This document shows positions 12,801 to 23,941 of a stretch of DNA of 64,000 nt, piece by piece. The first letter of the stretch is position 1, and each line of letters starts with the position of its first letter. This stretch comes from Ochotona curzoniae. Lineage: Eukaryota; Chordata; Mammalia; Lagomorpha; Ochotonidae. Location of the stretch: contig NW_024465783.1 of assembly GCF_017591425.1 (NCBI RefSeq), positions 62,001 to 126,000 on the forward strand. Reading direction: 5' to 3'. The position numbers and the translations under genes were made by a program. A model generated the notes under the pieces. That model was not told the DNA's origin, made no database searches, and saw only the letters and a list, made by a program, of their open reading frames with translations.

Positions 12801-13395
12801 CTTGGGTCTAGCCACGCCCCTGGCGGCCCCAGCCCGGGGGTGGGATCGGCTGTACCTGCTCGCCCACGCTAAGCCCAAAGAGGGCCGCACGTAGGGGTCC
12901 AGCCGCCACGAAACAGACTTCTGAGGGAGCGTGAAGACTGTGGGTTGCTTCCAAGGAGACAAGCTGGATTGCGCCTGAGGACCCCTGCCCCCATGTGGCC
13001 GGGGCTCACGTCCCCGAGCGTCAGCCCCGCCCCTCTTCCCGGTCCGGGCTTGGGTCTAGCCACGCCCCTGGTGGCCCCAGCCCGGGGGTGGGATCGCCTG
13101 GACCTGCTTGCCCACACTAAGCCCAAAGAGGGCCGCGCGTGGGGGTCCAACCGCCATGAAATTGTTTTCCGAGGGAGCGTGAAGACTGTGGGTTGCTTCC
13201 CAGGAGACAAGCTGGATTGCACCTGGGGACCCCGGCCGCCATGTGGCCGGGGCTCACCTCCAATAGCATCAGCCCCGCCCCTCTTCCCGGCCCGGGCTTG
13301 GGTCTAGCCACGCCCCTGGCGGCCCCAGCCCGGGGGTGGGATCGCCTGGACCTGCTCGCCCACGCTAAGCCTAAAGAGGACCGCACATGGGGGTC
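9830..13395 (+). repeat. Higher-order block A, copy 2 (three units shorter)
   Basis: This repeats block A unit by unit, with two differences in unit number. It lacks the unit at about 1990-2240 of copy 1 (junction near 11645). It also jumps from the equivalent of about 3620 to about 4110, losing two units (junction near 13032, inside a unit and in register). Such losses are typical of unequal exchange. The change of distance from 9660 to 9412 to 8916 bp is read directly from matching units. Confidence 0.75.
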
Positions 13396-16030
13396 CAGCC
13401 GTCCCGAAACAGTCTTCCGAGGGAGCATGAAGACTGTGGGTTGCTTCCCAGGAGACAAGCTGGATTGCGCCTCGTGACCCTAGCCGCCATGTGGCCGGTG
13501 CTCACGTCCAAGAGCGTCAGCCCCTCCCCTCTTCCCGGCCCGGACTTGGGTCTAGCCACGCCCCTGGCGGCCCCAGCCGGGGGGTGGGATCGGCTGGACC
13601 TGCTCGCCAAGGCTAAGCCCAAAGAGGGCCGCGCGTGGGGGTCCAGCCGCCCCAAAACAGTCTTCTGAGGGAGCATGAAGACTGTGGGTTGCTTCCCAGG
13701 AGACAAGCTGGATTGCGCCTGGGGAACCTGGCCGCCATGTGGCCGGGGCTCAGGTCCCCGAGCGTCAGCCCCGCCCCTCTTCCCGGCCCGGGCTTGGGTC
13801 TAGCCACGCCCCTGGCGGCCCCAGCCCGGGGGTGGGATCCTCTGGACCTGCTCGCCCACGCTAAGCCCAAAGAGGGCCGCTCGTGGGGGTCCAGCCGCCC
13901 CGAAACCGTCTTCTGAGGGAGCGTGAAGACTGTGGGTTGCTTCCCAGGAGACAAGCTGGATTGCGCCTGGGGACCTTGGCCGCCATGTGGCAGTGGCACA
14001 CGTTCCCGAGCATCAGCCCCACCCTCTTCCAGGCCCGGGCTTGGGTCTAGCCACGCCCCTGACGGCCCCAGCCCGGGGGTGGGATCGGCTGGACCTGCTT
14101 GCCGACGCTAAGCCCAAAGAGGGCCGCGCATGGGGGTGCACCCTCCCCGAAACAGTCTTCTGAGGGAGCGTGAAGACTGTGGGTTGCTTCCCAGGAGACA
14201 AGCTTGATTGGGCCTGGGGACCCTGGCCGCCATGTGGCCGGGGCTCAATCCCCGAGCGTCAGCCCCGCCCCTCTTCCCGGCCCGGGCTTGGGTCTAGCCA
14301 CGCCCCTGGCGGCCCCAGCCCGGGGGTGGGATCGCCTGGACCTGCTCGCCCACGCTAAGACCCAAAGAGGGCCGCACGTAGGGGTCCACCCGCCACGAAA
14401 CAGTCTTCTGAGGGAGCGTGAAGACTGTGGGTTGCTTCCCAGGAGACAAGCTGGATTGCGCCTGAGGACCCCGGCCGCCATGTGGCCTGGGCTCACGTCC
14501 CCGAGCGTCAGCACCGCCCCTCTTCCCGGCCAGGGCTTGGGTCTAGCCACGCCCCTGTCGGCCCCAGCCCGGGGGTGTGATCAGATGGAACTGCTCGCCG
14601 ATGCTAAGCCCAAAGAGGGCCGCACGTGGAGGTCCAGCCGCCATGACACTGTCTTCCGAGGGAGCCTGAAGACTGTGGGTTGCTTCCCAGGAGACAAGCT
14701 GGATTGCGCCTGAGGACGCTGGCCGCCATGTGGCCGGGGCTCACGTGCCCGAGCGTCAGCCCCGACCCTCTTCCCGGCCCAGGCTTGGGTCTAGCCACGC
14801 CCCTGGCGGCCCCAGCCCGGGGGTGGGATCCTCTCGACCTGCTCGCCCACGCTAAGCCCATAGAGGGCCGTGCGTGGGGGTCCAGCAACCCCGAAACAGT
14901 CTTCAGAGGGAGCGTGAAGACTGTGGGTTGCTTCCCAGGAGACAAGCTGGATTGCGCCTGGGGACCCTGGCCGCCATGTGTCCTGGGCTCACGTCCCCGA
15001 GCATCAGCCCCGCCCCTCTTCCCGGCCCGGGCTTGGGTCTAGCCACGCCCCTGATGGCCCCAGCCCGGGGGTGGGATCCTCTGGACCTGCTGGCCGACAC
15101 TAAGCCCTAAGAGGGCCGCGCGTGGGGGTCCAGCCGTCCCGAAACAGTCTTCTGAGCGAGCGTGAAGACTGTGGGTTGCTTCCCAGGAGACAAGCTGGAT
15201 TGTGCCTGGGGACACTGACAGCCATGTGGCCGGGGCTCACGTCCAAGAGCATCAGCCCCGCCCCTCTTCCCGGCCCGGGCTTAGGTCAAGCCACGCCCCT
15301 GGCGGCCCCAGCCCGGGGGTGGGATCGGCTGGACCTGCTCGCCCACGCTAAGACCAAAGAGGGCCCCGCATGGGGGTCCAGCAACCCCGAAACAGACTTC
15401 AGAGGGAGCGTGAAGACTGTGGGTTGCTTCCCAGGAGACAAGCTGGATTGCGCCTGGGGACCCTGGACGCCATGTGGCCGGGGCTCACGTCCCTGAGCGT
15501 CAGCCCCGCCCCTCTTCCCCGTCCGGGCTTGGGTCTAGCCACGCCCCTGGCGGCCCCAGCCCTGGGGTGGGATCAGATGGACCTGCTCGCCAAGGCTAAG
15601 CCCAAAGAGGGCCGCGCGTGGGGGTCCAACCGCCATGAAATTGTTTTCCGAGGGAGCGTGAAGACTGTGGGTTGCTTCCCAGGAGACAAGCTGGATTGCA
15701 CCTGGGGACCCCGGCCGCCATGTGGCCGGGGCTCACCTCCAAGAGCATCAGCCCCGCCCCTCTTCCCGGCCCGGGCTTGGGTCTAGCCACGCCCCTGGCG
15801 GCCCCAGCCCGGGGGTGGGATCGGCTGGACCTGCTCGCCCACGCTAAGCCCAAAGAGGGCCGCACGTGAGGCTCCAGCCTCCACGAAACAGTCTTCTGAG
15901 GGAGCGTGAAGACTGTGGGTTGCTTCCCAGGAGACAAGCTGGATTGCGCCTGGGGACCTTGGCCGCCATGTGGCAGTGGCACACGTTCCCGAGCGTCAGC
16001 CCCGCCCTCTTCCAGGCCCGGGCTTGGGTC
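13005..16030 (+). repeat. Higher-order block B, copy 1 (~12 units)
   Basis: The unit order from about 13005 is repeated from about 17958, at 4953-4954 bp, until near 15010. Beyond that the match continues at 4706 bp because copy 2 lacks one unit. Shared markers include CTCACCTCCAATAGC (13254), GCCTCGTGACCCTAGCC (13470), CTAAGACCCAAAG (14355) and AAGCCCATAGAGGG (14855). Confidence 0.75.
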
Positions 16031-17958
16031 TAGCCAGGCCCCTGGCGGCCCCAGCCCCGGGGTGGGATCGGCTGGACCTGCTTGCCCACGCTAAGCCCAA
16101 AGAGGGCCGCACGTAGGGGTCCAGCCGCCATGAAACAGTCTCTTGAGGGAGCGTGAAGACTGTGGGTTGCTTCCCAGGAGACAAGCTGGATTGCACCTGG
16201 GGACCCCGGCCGCCATGTGGCCAGGGCTCACGTCCAAGAGCGTCAGCCCCGCCCCTCTTCCTTGAGCGGGCTTGGGTCTAGCCACGCCCCTGGCGGCCCC
16301 AGCCCGGGGTTGGGATCCTCTGTACCTGCTTGCCGACGCTAAGCCCAAAGAGGGCCGCGCATGGGGGTGCACCCTCCCCGAAACAGTCTTCTGAGGGACC
16401 GTGAAGACGGTGGGTGGCTTCCCAGGAGACAAGATGGATTGCGCCTGGGGACACTGGCCGCCATGTGGCCGGGGCTCAATCCCCGAGCGTCAGCCCCGCC
16501 CCTCTTCCCGGCCCGGGCTTGGTTCTAGCCACGCCCCTGGCGGCCCCAGCCCGGGGGTGGGATCGGCTGGACCTGCTCGGCGACGCTAAGCCCTAAGAGG
16601 GCCGCGCGTGGGGATCCAACCGCCATGAAATTGTTTTCCGAGGGAGCGTGAAGACTGTGGGTTGCTTCCCAGGAGACAAGCTGGATTGCGCCTCGGGACC
16701 CTGGCCGCCATGTGGCCGGTGCTCACGTCCAAGAGCGTCAGCCCCTCCCCTCTTCCCGGCCCGGACTTGGGTCTAGCCACGCCCCTGGCGGCCCCAGCCC
16801 GGGGGTGGGATCGGCTGGACCTGCTCGCCGACACTAAGCCCAAAGAGGGCCGCGCGTGGGGGTCCAGCCGCCCCAAAACAGTCTTCTCTGGGAGCATGAA
16901 GACTGTGGGTTGCTTCCCAGGAGACAAGCTGGATTGCGCCTGGGGAACCTGGCCACCATGTGGCCGGGGCTCACGTCCCCAAGCGTCAGCCCCGCCCTCT
17001 TCCAGGCCCGGGCTTGGGTCTAGCCACGCCCCTGACGGCCCCAGCCCGGGGTTGGGATCCGCTGGACCTGCTTGCCGACGCTAAGCCCAAAGAGGGCCGT
17101 GCATGGGGGTGCACCCTCCCCGAAACAGTCTTCTGAGGGAGCGTGAAGACTGTGGGTGGCTTCCCAGGAGACAAGCTTGATTGGGCCAGGGGACCCTGGC
17201 CGCCATGTGGCCGGGGCTCAATCCCCGAGCGTCAGCCCCGCCCCTCTTCCCGGCCCGGGCGTGGTTCTAGCCACGCCCCTGGCGGCCCCAGCCCGGGGGT
17301 GGGATCGGCTGGACCTGCTCGCCGACGCTAAGCCCTAAGAGGGCCGCGAGTGGGGGTCCAGCCGCCCCGAAACAGTCTACCGAGGGAGCGTGAAGACTGT
17401 GGGTTGCTTCCCAGGAGACAAGCTGGATTGCACCTGGGGACCCCGGCCGCCATGTGGCCGGGGCTCACGTCCCCGAGCGTCAGCCCCGCCCCTCTTCCCA
17501 GCCCGGGCTTGGGTCTAGCCACGCCCCTGACGGCCCCAGCCCGGGGGTGGGATCGGTTGGACCTGCTTGCCCACGCTAAGCCCAAAGAGGGCGGCTCGTG
17601 GGGGTCCAGCCGTCCCGAAACAGTCTTCTGAGGGAGCGTGAAGACTGTGGGTTGCTTCCCAGGAGACAAGCTGGATTGCACCTTGGGACCCCGGCCGCCA
17701 TGTGGCCGGGGCTCACGTCCAAGAGCATCAGCCCCGCCCCTCTTCCCGGCCCGGGCTTAGGTCAAGCCACGCCCCTGGCGGCCCCAGCCCGGGGGTGGGA
17801 TCGGCTGGACCTGCTCGCCGACACTAAGCCCAAAGAGGGCCCCGCATGGGGGTCCAGCAATCCCGAAACAGACTTCAGAGGGAGCGTGAAGACTGGGTTG
17901 CTTCCCAGGAGACAAGCTGGATTGCGCCTGGGGACCCTGGCCGCCATGAGGCCGGGGC
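16030..17958 (+). repeat. Spacer segment between block B copies, partly copied 40.84 kb away
   Basis: Normal units in a combination not shared with block B. From about 16200 to 17500 the variant order (GTGAAGACGGTGGGTGGCTTCC, GACAAGATGGATTGC, CCCTCCCCTCTTCC, GGCCAGGGGACC) recurs at about 57040-58360. At 17888 a 2-bp deletion (GACTGGGTTG) makes a 246-bp unit. Confidence 0.7.
17888..17900 (+). repeat. 2-bp (TG) deletion giving a 246-bp unit
   Basis: GACTGTGGGTTGC reads GACTGGGTTGC. The same loss occurs near 26805 and 35972 (copies of each other, 9168 bp apart) and near 36960. At 17888 it makes the unit length divisible by three, so two units share a frame and an open frame of 220 codons appears (17598-18260). 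The loss also shortens the conserved inverted-repeat arm. Confidence 0.75.
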
Positions 17959-20735
17959 TCACGTCCCCGAGCGTCAGCCCCGCCCCTCTTCCCGGTCCGG
18001 GCTTGGGTCTAGCCACGCCCCTGGTGGCCCCAGCCCGGGGGTGGGATCGCCTGGACCTGCTTGCCCACACTAAGCCCAAAGAGGGCCGCGCGTGGGGGTC
18101 CAACCGCCATGAAATTGTTTTCCGAGGGAGCGTGAAGACTGTGGGTTGCTTCCCAGGAGACAAGCTGGATTGCACCTGGGGACCCCGGCCGCCATGTGGC
18201 CGGGGCTCACCTCCAATAGCATCAGCCCCACCCCTCTTCCCGGCCCGGGCTTGGGTCTAGCCACGCCCCTGGCGGCCCCAGCCCGGGGGTGGGATCGCCT
18301 GGACCTGCTCGCCCACGCTAAGCCTAAAGAGGACCGCACATGGGGGTCCAGCCGTCCCGAAACAGTCTTCCGAGGGAGCATGAAGACTGTGGGTTGCTTC
18401 CCAGGAGACAAGCTGGATTGCGCCTCGTGACCCTAGCCGCCATGTGGCCGGTGCTCACGTCCAAGAGCGTCAGCCCCTCCCCTCTTCCCGGCCCGGACTT
18501 GGGTCTAGCCACGCCCCTGGCGGCCCCAGCCGGGGGGTGGGATCGGCTGGACCTGCTCGCCAAGGCTAAGCCCAAAGAGGGCCGCGCGTGGGGGTCCAGC
18601 CGCCCCAAAACAGTCTTCTGAGGGAGCATGAAGACTGTGGGTTGCTTCCCAGGAGACAAGCTGGATTGCGCCTGGGGAACCTGGCCGCCATGTGGCCGGG
18701 GCTCAGGTCCCCGAGCGTCAGCCCCGCCCCTCTTCCCGGCCCGGGCTTGGGTCTAGCCACGCCCCTGGCGGCCCCAGCCCGGGGGTGGGATCGGCTGGAC
18801 CTGCTCGCCAACGCTAAGCCCAAAGAGGGCCGCTCGTGGGGATCCAGCCGCCCCGAAACAGTCTTCTGAGGGAGCGTGAAGACTGTGGGTTGCTTCCCAA
18901 GAGACAAGCTGGATTGCGCCTGGGGACCTTGGCCGCCATGTGGCAGTGGCACACGTTCCCGAGCATCAGCCCCACCCTCTTCCAGGCCCGGGCTTGGGTC
19001 TAGCCACGCCCCTGACGGCCCCAGCCCGGGGGTGGGATCGGCTGGACCTGCTTGCCGACGCTAAGCCCAAAGAGGGCCGCGCATCGGGGTGCACCCTCCC
19101 CGAAACAGTCTTCTGAGGGAGCGTGAAGACTGTGGGTTGCTTCCCAGGAGACAAGCTTGATTGGGCCTGGGGACCCTGGCCGCCATGAGGCCGGGGCTCA
19201 CGTCCCCGAGCGTCAGCCCCGCCCCTCTTCCCGGCCCGGGCTTGGGTCTAGCCACGCCCCTGGCGGCCCCAGCCCGGGGGTGGGATCGCCTGGACCTGCT
19301 CGCCCACGCTAAGACCCAAAGAGGGCCGCACGTAGGGGTCCAGCCGCCACGAAACAGTCTTCTGAGGGAGCGTGAAGACTGTGGGTTGCTTCCCAGGAGA
19401 CAAGCTGGATTGCGCCTGAGGACCCCGGCCGCCATGTGGCCGGGGCTCACGTCCCCGAGCGTCAGCACCGCCCCTCTTCCCGGCCAGGGCTTGGGTCTAG
19501 CCACGCCCCTGTCGGCCCCAGCCCGGGGGTGTGATCAGATGGAACTGCTCGCCGATGCTAAGCCCAAAGAGGGCCGCACGTGGAGGTCCAGCCGCCATGA
19601 CACTGTCTTCCGAGGGAGCCTGAAGACTGTGGGTTGCTTCCCAGGAGACAAGCTGGATTGCGCCTGAGGACGCTGGCCGCCATGTGGCCGGGGCTCACGT
19701 GCCCGAGCGTCAGCCCCGACCCTCTTCCCGGCCCAGGCTTGGGTCTAGCCACGCCCCTGGCGGCCCCAGCCCGGGGGTGGGATCCTCTCGACCTGCTCGC
19801 CCACGCTAAGCCCATAGAGGGCCGTGCGTGGGGGTCCAGCAACCCCGAAACAGTCTTCAGAGGGAGCGTGAAGACTGTGGGTTGCTTCCCAGGAGACAAG
19901 CTGGATTGCGCCTGGGGACCCTGGCCGCCATGTGTCCTGGGCTCACGTCCCCGAGCATCAGCCCCGCCCCTCTTCCCGGCCCGGGCTTAGGTCAAGCCAC
20001 GCCCCTGGCGGCCCCAGCCCGGGGGTGGGATCGGCTGGACCTGCTCGCCGACACTAAGCCCAAAGAGGGCCCCGCATGGGGGTCCAGCAATCCCGAAACA
20101 GACTTCAGAGGGAGCGTGAAGACTGTGGGTTGCTTCCCAGGAGACAAGCTGGATTGCGCCTGGGGACCCTGGACGCCATGTGGCCGGGGCTCACGTCCAA
20201 GAGCGTCAGCCCCGCCCCTCTTCCCGGTCCGGGCTTGGGTCTAGCCACGCCCCTGGCGGCCCCAGCCCTGGGGTGGGATCAGATGGACCTGCTCGCCAAG
20301 GCTAAGCCCAAAGAGGGCCGCGCGTGGGGGTCCAACCGCCATGAAATTGTTTTCCGAGGGAGCGTGAAGACTGTGGGTTGCTTCCCAGGAGACAAGCTGG
20401 ATTGCACCTGGGGACCCCGGCCGCCATGTGGCCGGGGCTCACCTCCAAGAGCATCAGCCCCGCCCCTCTTCCCGGCCCGGGCTTGGGTCTAGCCACGCCC
20501 CTGGCGGCCCCAGCCCGGGGGTGGGATCGGCTGGACCTGCTCGCCCACGCTAAGCCCAAAGAGGGCCGCACGTGAGGCTCCAGCCTCCACGAAACAGTCT
20601 TCTGAGGGAGCGTGAAGACTGTGGGTTGCTTCCCAGGAGACAAGCTGGATTGCGCCTGGGGACCTTGGCCGCCATGTGGCAGTGGCACACGTTCCCGAGC
20701 GTCAGCCCCGCCCTCTTCCAGGCCCGGGCTTGGTT
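17958..20735 (+). repeat. Higher-order block B, copy 2 (one unit shorter)
   Basis: This repeats block B copy 1 in order. The unit at about 15015-15260 of copy 1 is absent here, with the junction inside a unit near 19970. The match ends near 20733, where GGTTCTAGCC replaces GGTCTAGCC. Upstream of about 17958 the sequence instead resembles 3.83-4.1 kb, so block B copy 2 is joined to a block-A-like start. Confidence 0.75.
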
Positions 20736-22945
20736 CTAGCCACGCCCCTGGCGGCCCCAGCCCGGGGATGGGATCGGCTGGACCTGCTCGCCCACACTAA
20801 GCCCAAAGAGGGCCGCACATGGGGGTCCAGCCGTCCCGAAACAGTCTTCCGAGGGAGCATGAAGACTGTGGGTTGCTTCCCAGGAGACAAGCTGGATTGC
20901 GCCTGGGGACCCTGGCCGCCATGTGGCCAGGGCTCACGTCCCCGAGCGTCAGCCCCGCCCCTCTTCCTTGCCCGGGTTGGGTCTAGCCACGCCCCTGGCG
21001 GCCCCAGCCCGGGGGTGGGATCCTCTGTACCTGCTTGCCGACGCTAAGCCCAAAGAGGGCCGCGCATGGGGGTGCACCCTCCCCGAAACAGTCTTCTGAG
21101 GGAGCGTGAAGACTGTGGGTTGCTTCCCAGGAGACAAGCTTGATTGCGCCTGGGGACCCTGGCCGCCATGTGGCCGGGGCTCAATCCCCGAACGTCAGCC
21201 CCGCCCCTCTTCCCGGCCCGGGCTTGGGTCTAGCCACGCCCCTGGCGGCCCCAGCCCAGGGTGGGATCGGCTGGACCTGCTCGCCGATGCTAAGCCCAAA
21301 GAGGGCCACACGTAGGGGTCCAGCCTCCACGAAACAGTCTTCTGAGGGAGCGTGAAGACTGTGGGTTGCTTCCCAGGAGACAAGCTGGATTGCGCCTGGG
21401 GACCCTGGCCGCCATGTGGCCGGGGCTCACGTCCCCGAGCTTCAGCCCCGCCCCTCTTCCCGGCCCGGGCTTGGTTCTAGCCACGCCCCTGGCGGCCCCA
21501 GCCCGGGGGTGGGTTCGGCTGGACCTGCTCGCCGATGCTAAGCCCAAAGATGGCCGCGCGTGGGGGTCCAACCGCCATGAAATTGTTTTCCGAGGGAGCG
21601 TGAAGACTGTGGGTTGCTTCCCAGGAGACAAGCTGGATTGCACCTGGGGACCCCGGCCGCCATGTGGCCGGGGCTCACGTCCAAGAGCGTCAGCCCCGCC
21701 CCTCTTCCCGGCCCGGGCTTGGTTCTAGCCACGCCCCTGGCGGCCCCAGCCCGGGGATGGGATCGGCTGGACCTGCTCGCCCACACTAAGCCCAAAGAGG
21801 GCCGCACATGGGGGTCCAGCCGTCCCGAAACAGTCTTCCGAGGGAGCATGAAGACTGTGGGTTGCTTCCCAGGAGACAAGCTGGATTGCGCCTGGGGACC
21901 CTGGCCGCCATGTGGCCAGGGCTCACGTCCCCGAGCGTCAGCCCCGCCCCTCTTCCTTGCCCGGGTTGGGTCTAGCCACGCCCCTGGCGGCCCCAGCCCG
22001 GGGGTGGGATCCTCTGTACCTGCTTGCCGACGCTAAGCCCAAAGAGGGCCGCGCATGGGGGTGCACCCTCCCCGAAACAGTCTTCTGAGGGAGCGTGAAG
22101 ACTGTGGGTTGCTTCCCAGGAGACAAGCTGGATTGCGCCTGGGGACCCTGGCCGCCATGTGGCCGGGGCTCAATCCCCGAACGTCAGCCCCGCCCCTCTT
22201 CCCGGCCCGGGCTTGGGTCTAGCCACGCCCCTGGCGGCCCCAGCCCGGGGGTGGGATCGGCTGGACCTGCTCGCCGACGCTAAGCCCAAAGAGGGCCGCA
22301 CGTAGGGGTCCAGCCGCCACGAAACAGTCTTCTGAGGGAGCGTGAAGACTGTGGGTTGCTTCCCAGGAGACAAGCTGGATTGCGCCTGGGGACCCTGGCC
22401 GCCATGTGGCCGGGGCTCACGTCCCCGAGCGTCAGCCCCGCCCCTCTTCCCGGCCCGGGCTTGGTTCTAGCCACGCCCCTGGCGGCCCCAGCCCGGGGGT
22501 GGGTTCGGCTGGACCTGCTCGCCGATGCTAAGCCCAAAGAGGGCCGCGCGTGGGGGTCCATCCGCCATGACACTGTCTTCCGAGGGAGCGTGAAGACTGT
22601 GGGTTGCTTCCCAGGAGACAAGCTGGATTGCGCCTGAGGACCCCGGCCGCCATGTGGCCGGGGCTCACGTCCCCGAGCGTCAGCCCCGCCCCTCTTCCCG
22701 GCCCGGGCTTGGTTCTAGCCACGCCCCTGGCGGCCCCAGCCCGGGGATGGGATCGGCTGGACCTGCTCGCCCACACTAAGCCCAAAGAGGGCCGCACATG
22801 GGGGTCCAGCCGTCCCGAAACAGTCTTCCGAGGGAGCATGAAGACTGTGGGTTGCTTCCCAGGAGACAAGCTGGATTGCGCCTGGGGACCCTGGCCGCCA
22901 TGTGGCCAGGGCTCACGTCCCCGAGCGTCAGCCCCGCCCCTCTTC
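20730..22945 (+). repeat. 4-unit higher-order repeat, just over two tandem copies
   Basis: A set of four units repeats at 989 bp, then 990 bp. The GGGAGCATGAAG variant starts at 20859, 21848 and 22838. CTTCCTTGCCCGGGTTGGG occurs at about 20965 and 21954 but reads CTTCCTGGCCCGGGCTTGGG in the third partial copy. The first copy has a 1-bp shortened CAGCCCAGGGTGGG near 21255. Related units occur singly at 5.3-5.7 kb and 59.9-60.3 kb. Confidence 0.8.
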
Positions 22946-23135
22946 CTGGCCCGGGCTTGGGTCTAGCCACGCCCCTGGCGGCCCCAGCCCGGGGGTGGGA
23001 TCCTCTGTACCTGCTCGCCCACGCTAAGCCCAAAGAGGGCCGCGCATGGGGGTCCAGCCCCCCGAAACAGTCTTCCGAGGGAGCGTGAAGACTGTGGGTT
23101 GCTTCCCAGGAGACAAGCTGGATTGCGCCTGGGGA

Positions 23136-23158
23136 CCCCGGCCGCCATGTGGCCGGGG
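23136..23158. repeat. GC-rich inverted repeat (8-bp stem, 7-base loop)
   Basis: CCCCGGCC (23136-23143) pairs perfectly with GGCCGGGG (23151-23158) around the loop GCCATGT. This perfect form recurs in many units. A second common form has CCCTGGCC in the left arm, which costs one pair and is a CpG-to-TpG change. Units of the CAGTGGCACACG class lose most of the right arm. Confidence 0.75.
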
Positions 23159-23882
23159 CTCACGTCCCCGAGCGTCAGCCCCGCCCCTCTTCCCAGCCCG
23201 GGCTTGGGTCTAGCCACGCCCCTGGCGGCCCCAGCCCGGGGGTGGGATCGGCTGGACCTGCTCGCCCACGCTAAGCCCAAAGAGGGCCGCGCGTGGGGGT
23301 CCAGCCGCCCTGTAACAGTCTTCTGAGGGAGCGTGAAGACTGTGGGTTGCTTCCCAGGAGACAAGCTGGATTGCACCTGGGGACCCCGGCCGCCATGTGG
23401 CCGGGGCTCACGTCCCCGAGCGTCAGCCCCGCCCCTCTTCCCGGCCCGGGCTTGGTCTAGCCACGCCCCTGGCGGCCCCAGCCCGGGGGTGGGATCGGCT
23501 GGACCTGCTCGCCCACGCTAAGCCCAAAGAGGGCCGCGCGTGGAGGTCCACACCCCATGAAACAGTCTTCCGAGGGAGCGTGAAGACTGTGGGTTGCTTC
23601 CCAGGAGACAAGCTGGATTGCGCCTCGGGACCCTGGCCGCCATGTGGCCGGGGCTCACGTCCCCGAGCGTCAGCCCCGCCCCTCTTCCCGGCCCGGGCTT
23701 GGGTCTAGCCACGCCCCTGGCGGCCCCAGCCGGGGGGTGGGATCGGCTGGACCTGCTCGCCGACACTAAGCCCAAGAGGGCCGCACGTGGGGGTCCAGCC
23801 GCCCCGAAACAGTCTTCTGAGGGAGCGTGAAGACTGTGGGTTGCTTCCCAGGAGACAAGCTGGATTGCGCCTGGGGACCCTG

Positions 23883-23892
23883 GCCGCCATGT
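23883..23892 (-). promoter_or_regulatory. YY1-like core in the monomer
   Basis: GCCGCCATGT matches the known YY1 core (GCCGCCATNTT, minus-strand reading ANATGGCGGC) except at the final flanking bases, where GG replaces TT-type sequence. It sits in the loop and adjacent stem of the GC inverted repeat. Most units keep it; exceptions read TCCCCATG (near 1350), CCCCCATG (near 3577), CCTCCATG (near 30830) or ACGCCATG (near 9770). The plus strand also resembles a Kozak start context, but no frame supports translation. This is a motif match only. Confidence 0.4.
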
Positions 23893-23919
23893 GGCCGGGG
23901 CTCACGTCCCCGAGCGTCA

Positions 23920-23929
23920 GCCCCGCCCC
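23920..23929 (-). promoter_or_regulatory. Sp1/KLF-type GC box
   Basis: The minus strand reads GGGGCGGGGC, a perfect match to the classical Sp1 decamer. Most units have it. It is lost in units reading CCCCTCCCC or CCCCGACCC at this place (for example near 13515 and 26645). In a 72% GC repeat some GC boxes are expected by chance, so function is unproven. Confidence 0.45.
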
Positions 23930-23941
23930 TCTTCCCGGCCC
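23921..23941 (-). other. Canonical G-quadruplex / i-motif sequence, one per typical unit
   Basis: The plus strand has C4, one base, C4, four bases, C3, two bases, C3, so the minus strand satisfies the G3+N1-7 rule four times in 21 bases. The motif is present in most units. It is lost in units carrying GCCCTCTTCCAGG, CTTCCTTGCC or CTTCCTGGCC, where one C-run is too short or too far away. On this count the window holds well over a hundred quadruplex-capable sites, all on one strand. Confidence 0.7.

Noticed and set aside
22500..22520. RNA polymerase III B-box-like GGTTCGGCTGGACC in units with GTGGGTTCGG
   Set aside because: It lacks the GGTTCGANNCC pattern, has no A box at the right distance, and is only a single-base variant of GGATCGG. 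No tRNA or SINE body is present.
23880..23895. GCCGCCATG resembling an ideal Kozak start codon in most units
   Set aside because: The frames that follow are short and unrelated in phase from unit to unit. A YY1-like core is an equally good reading of the same bases.
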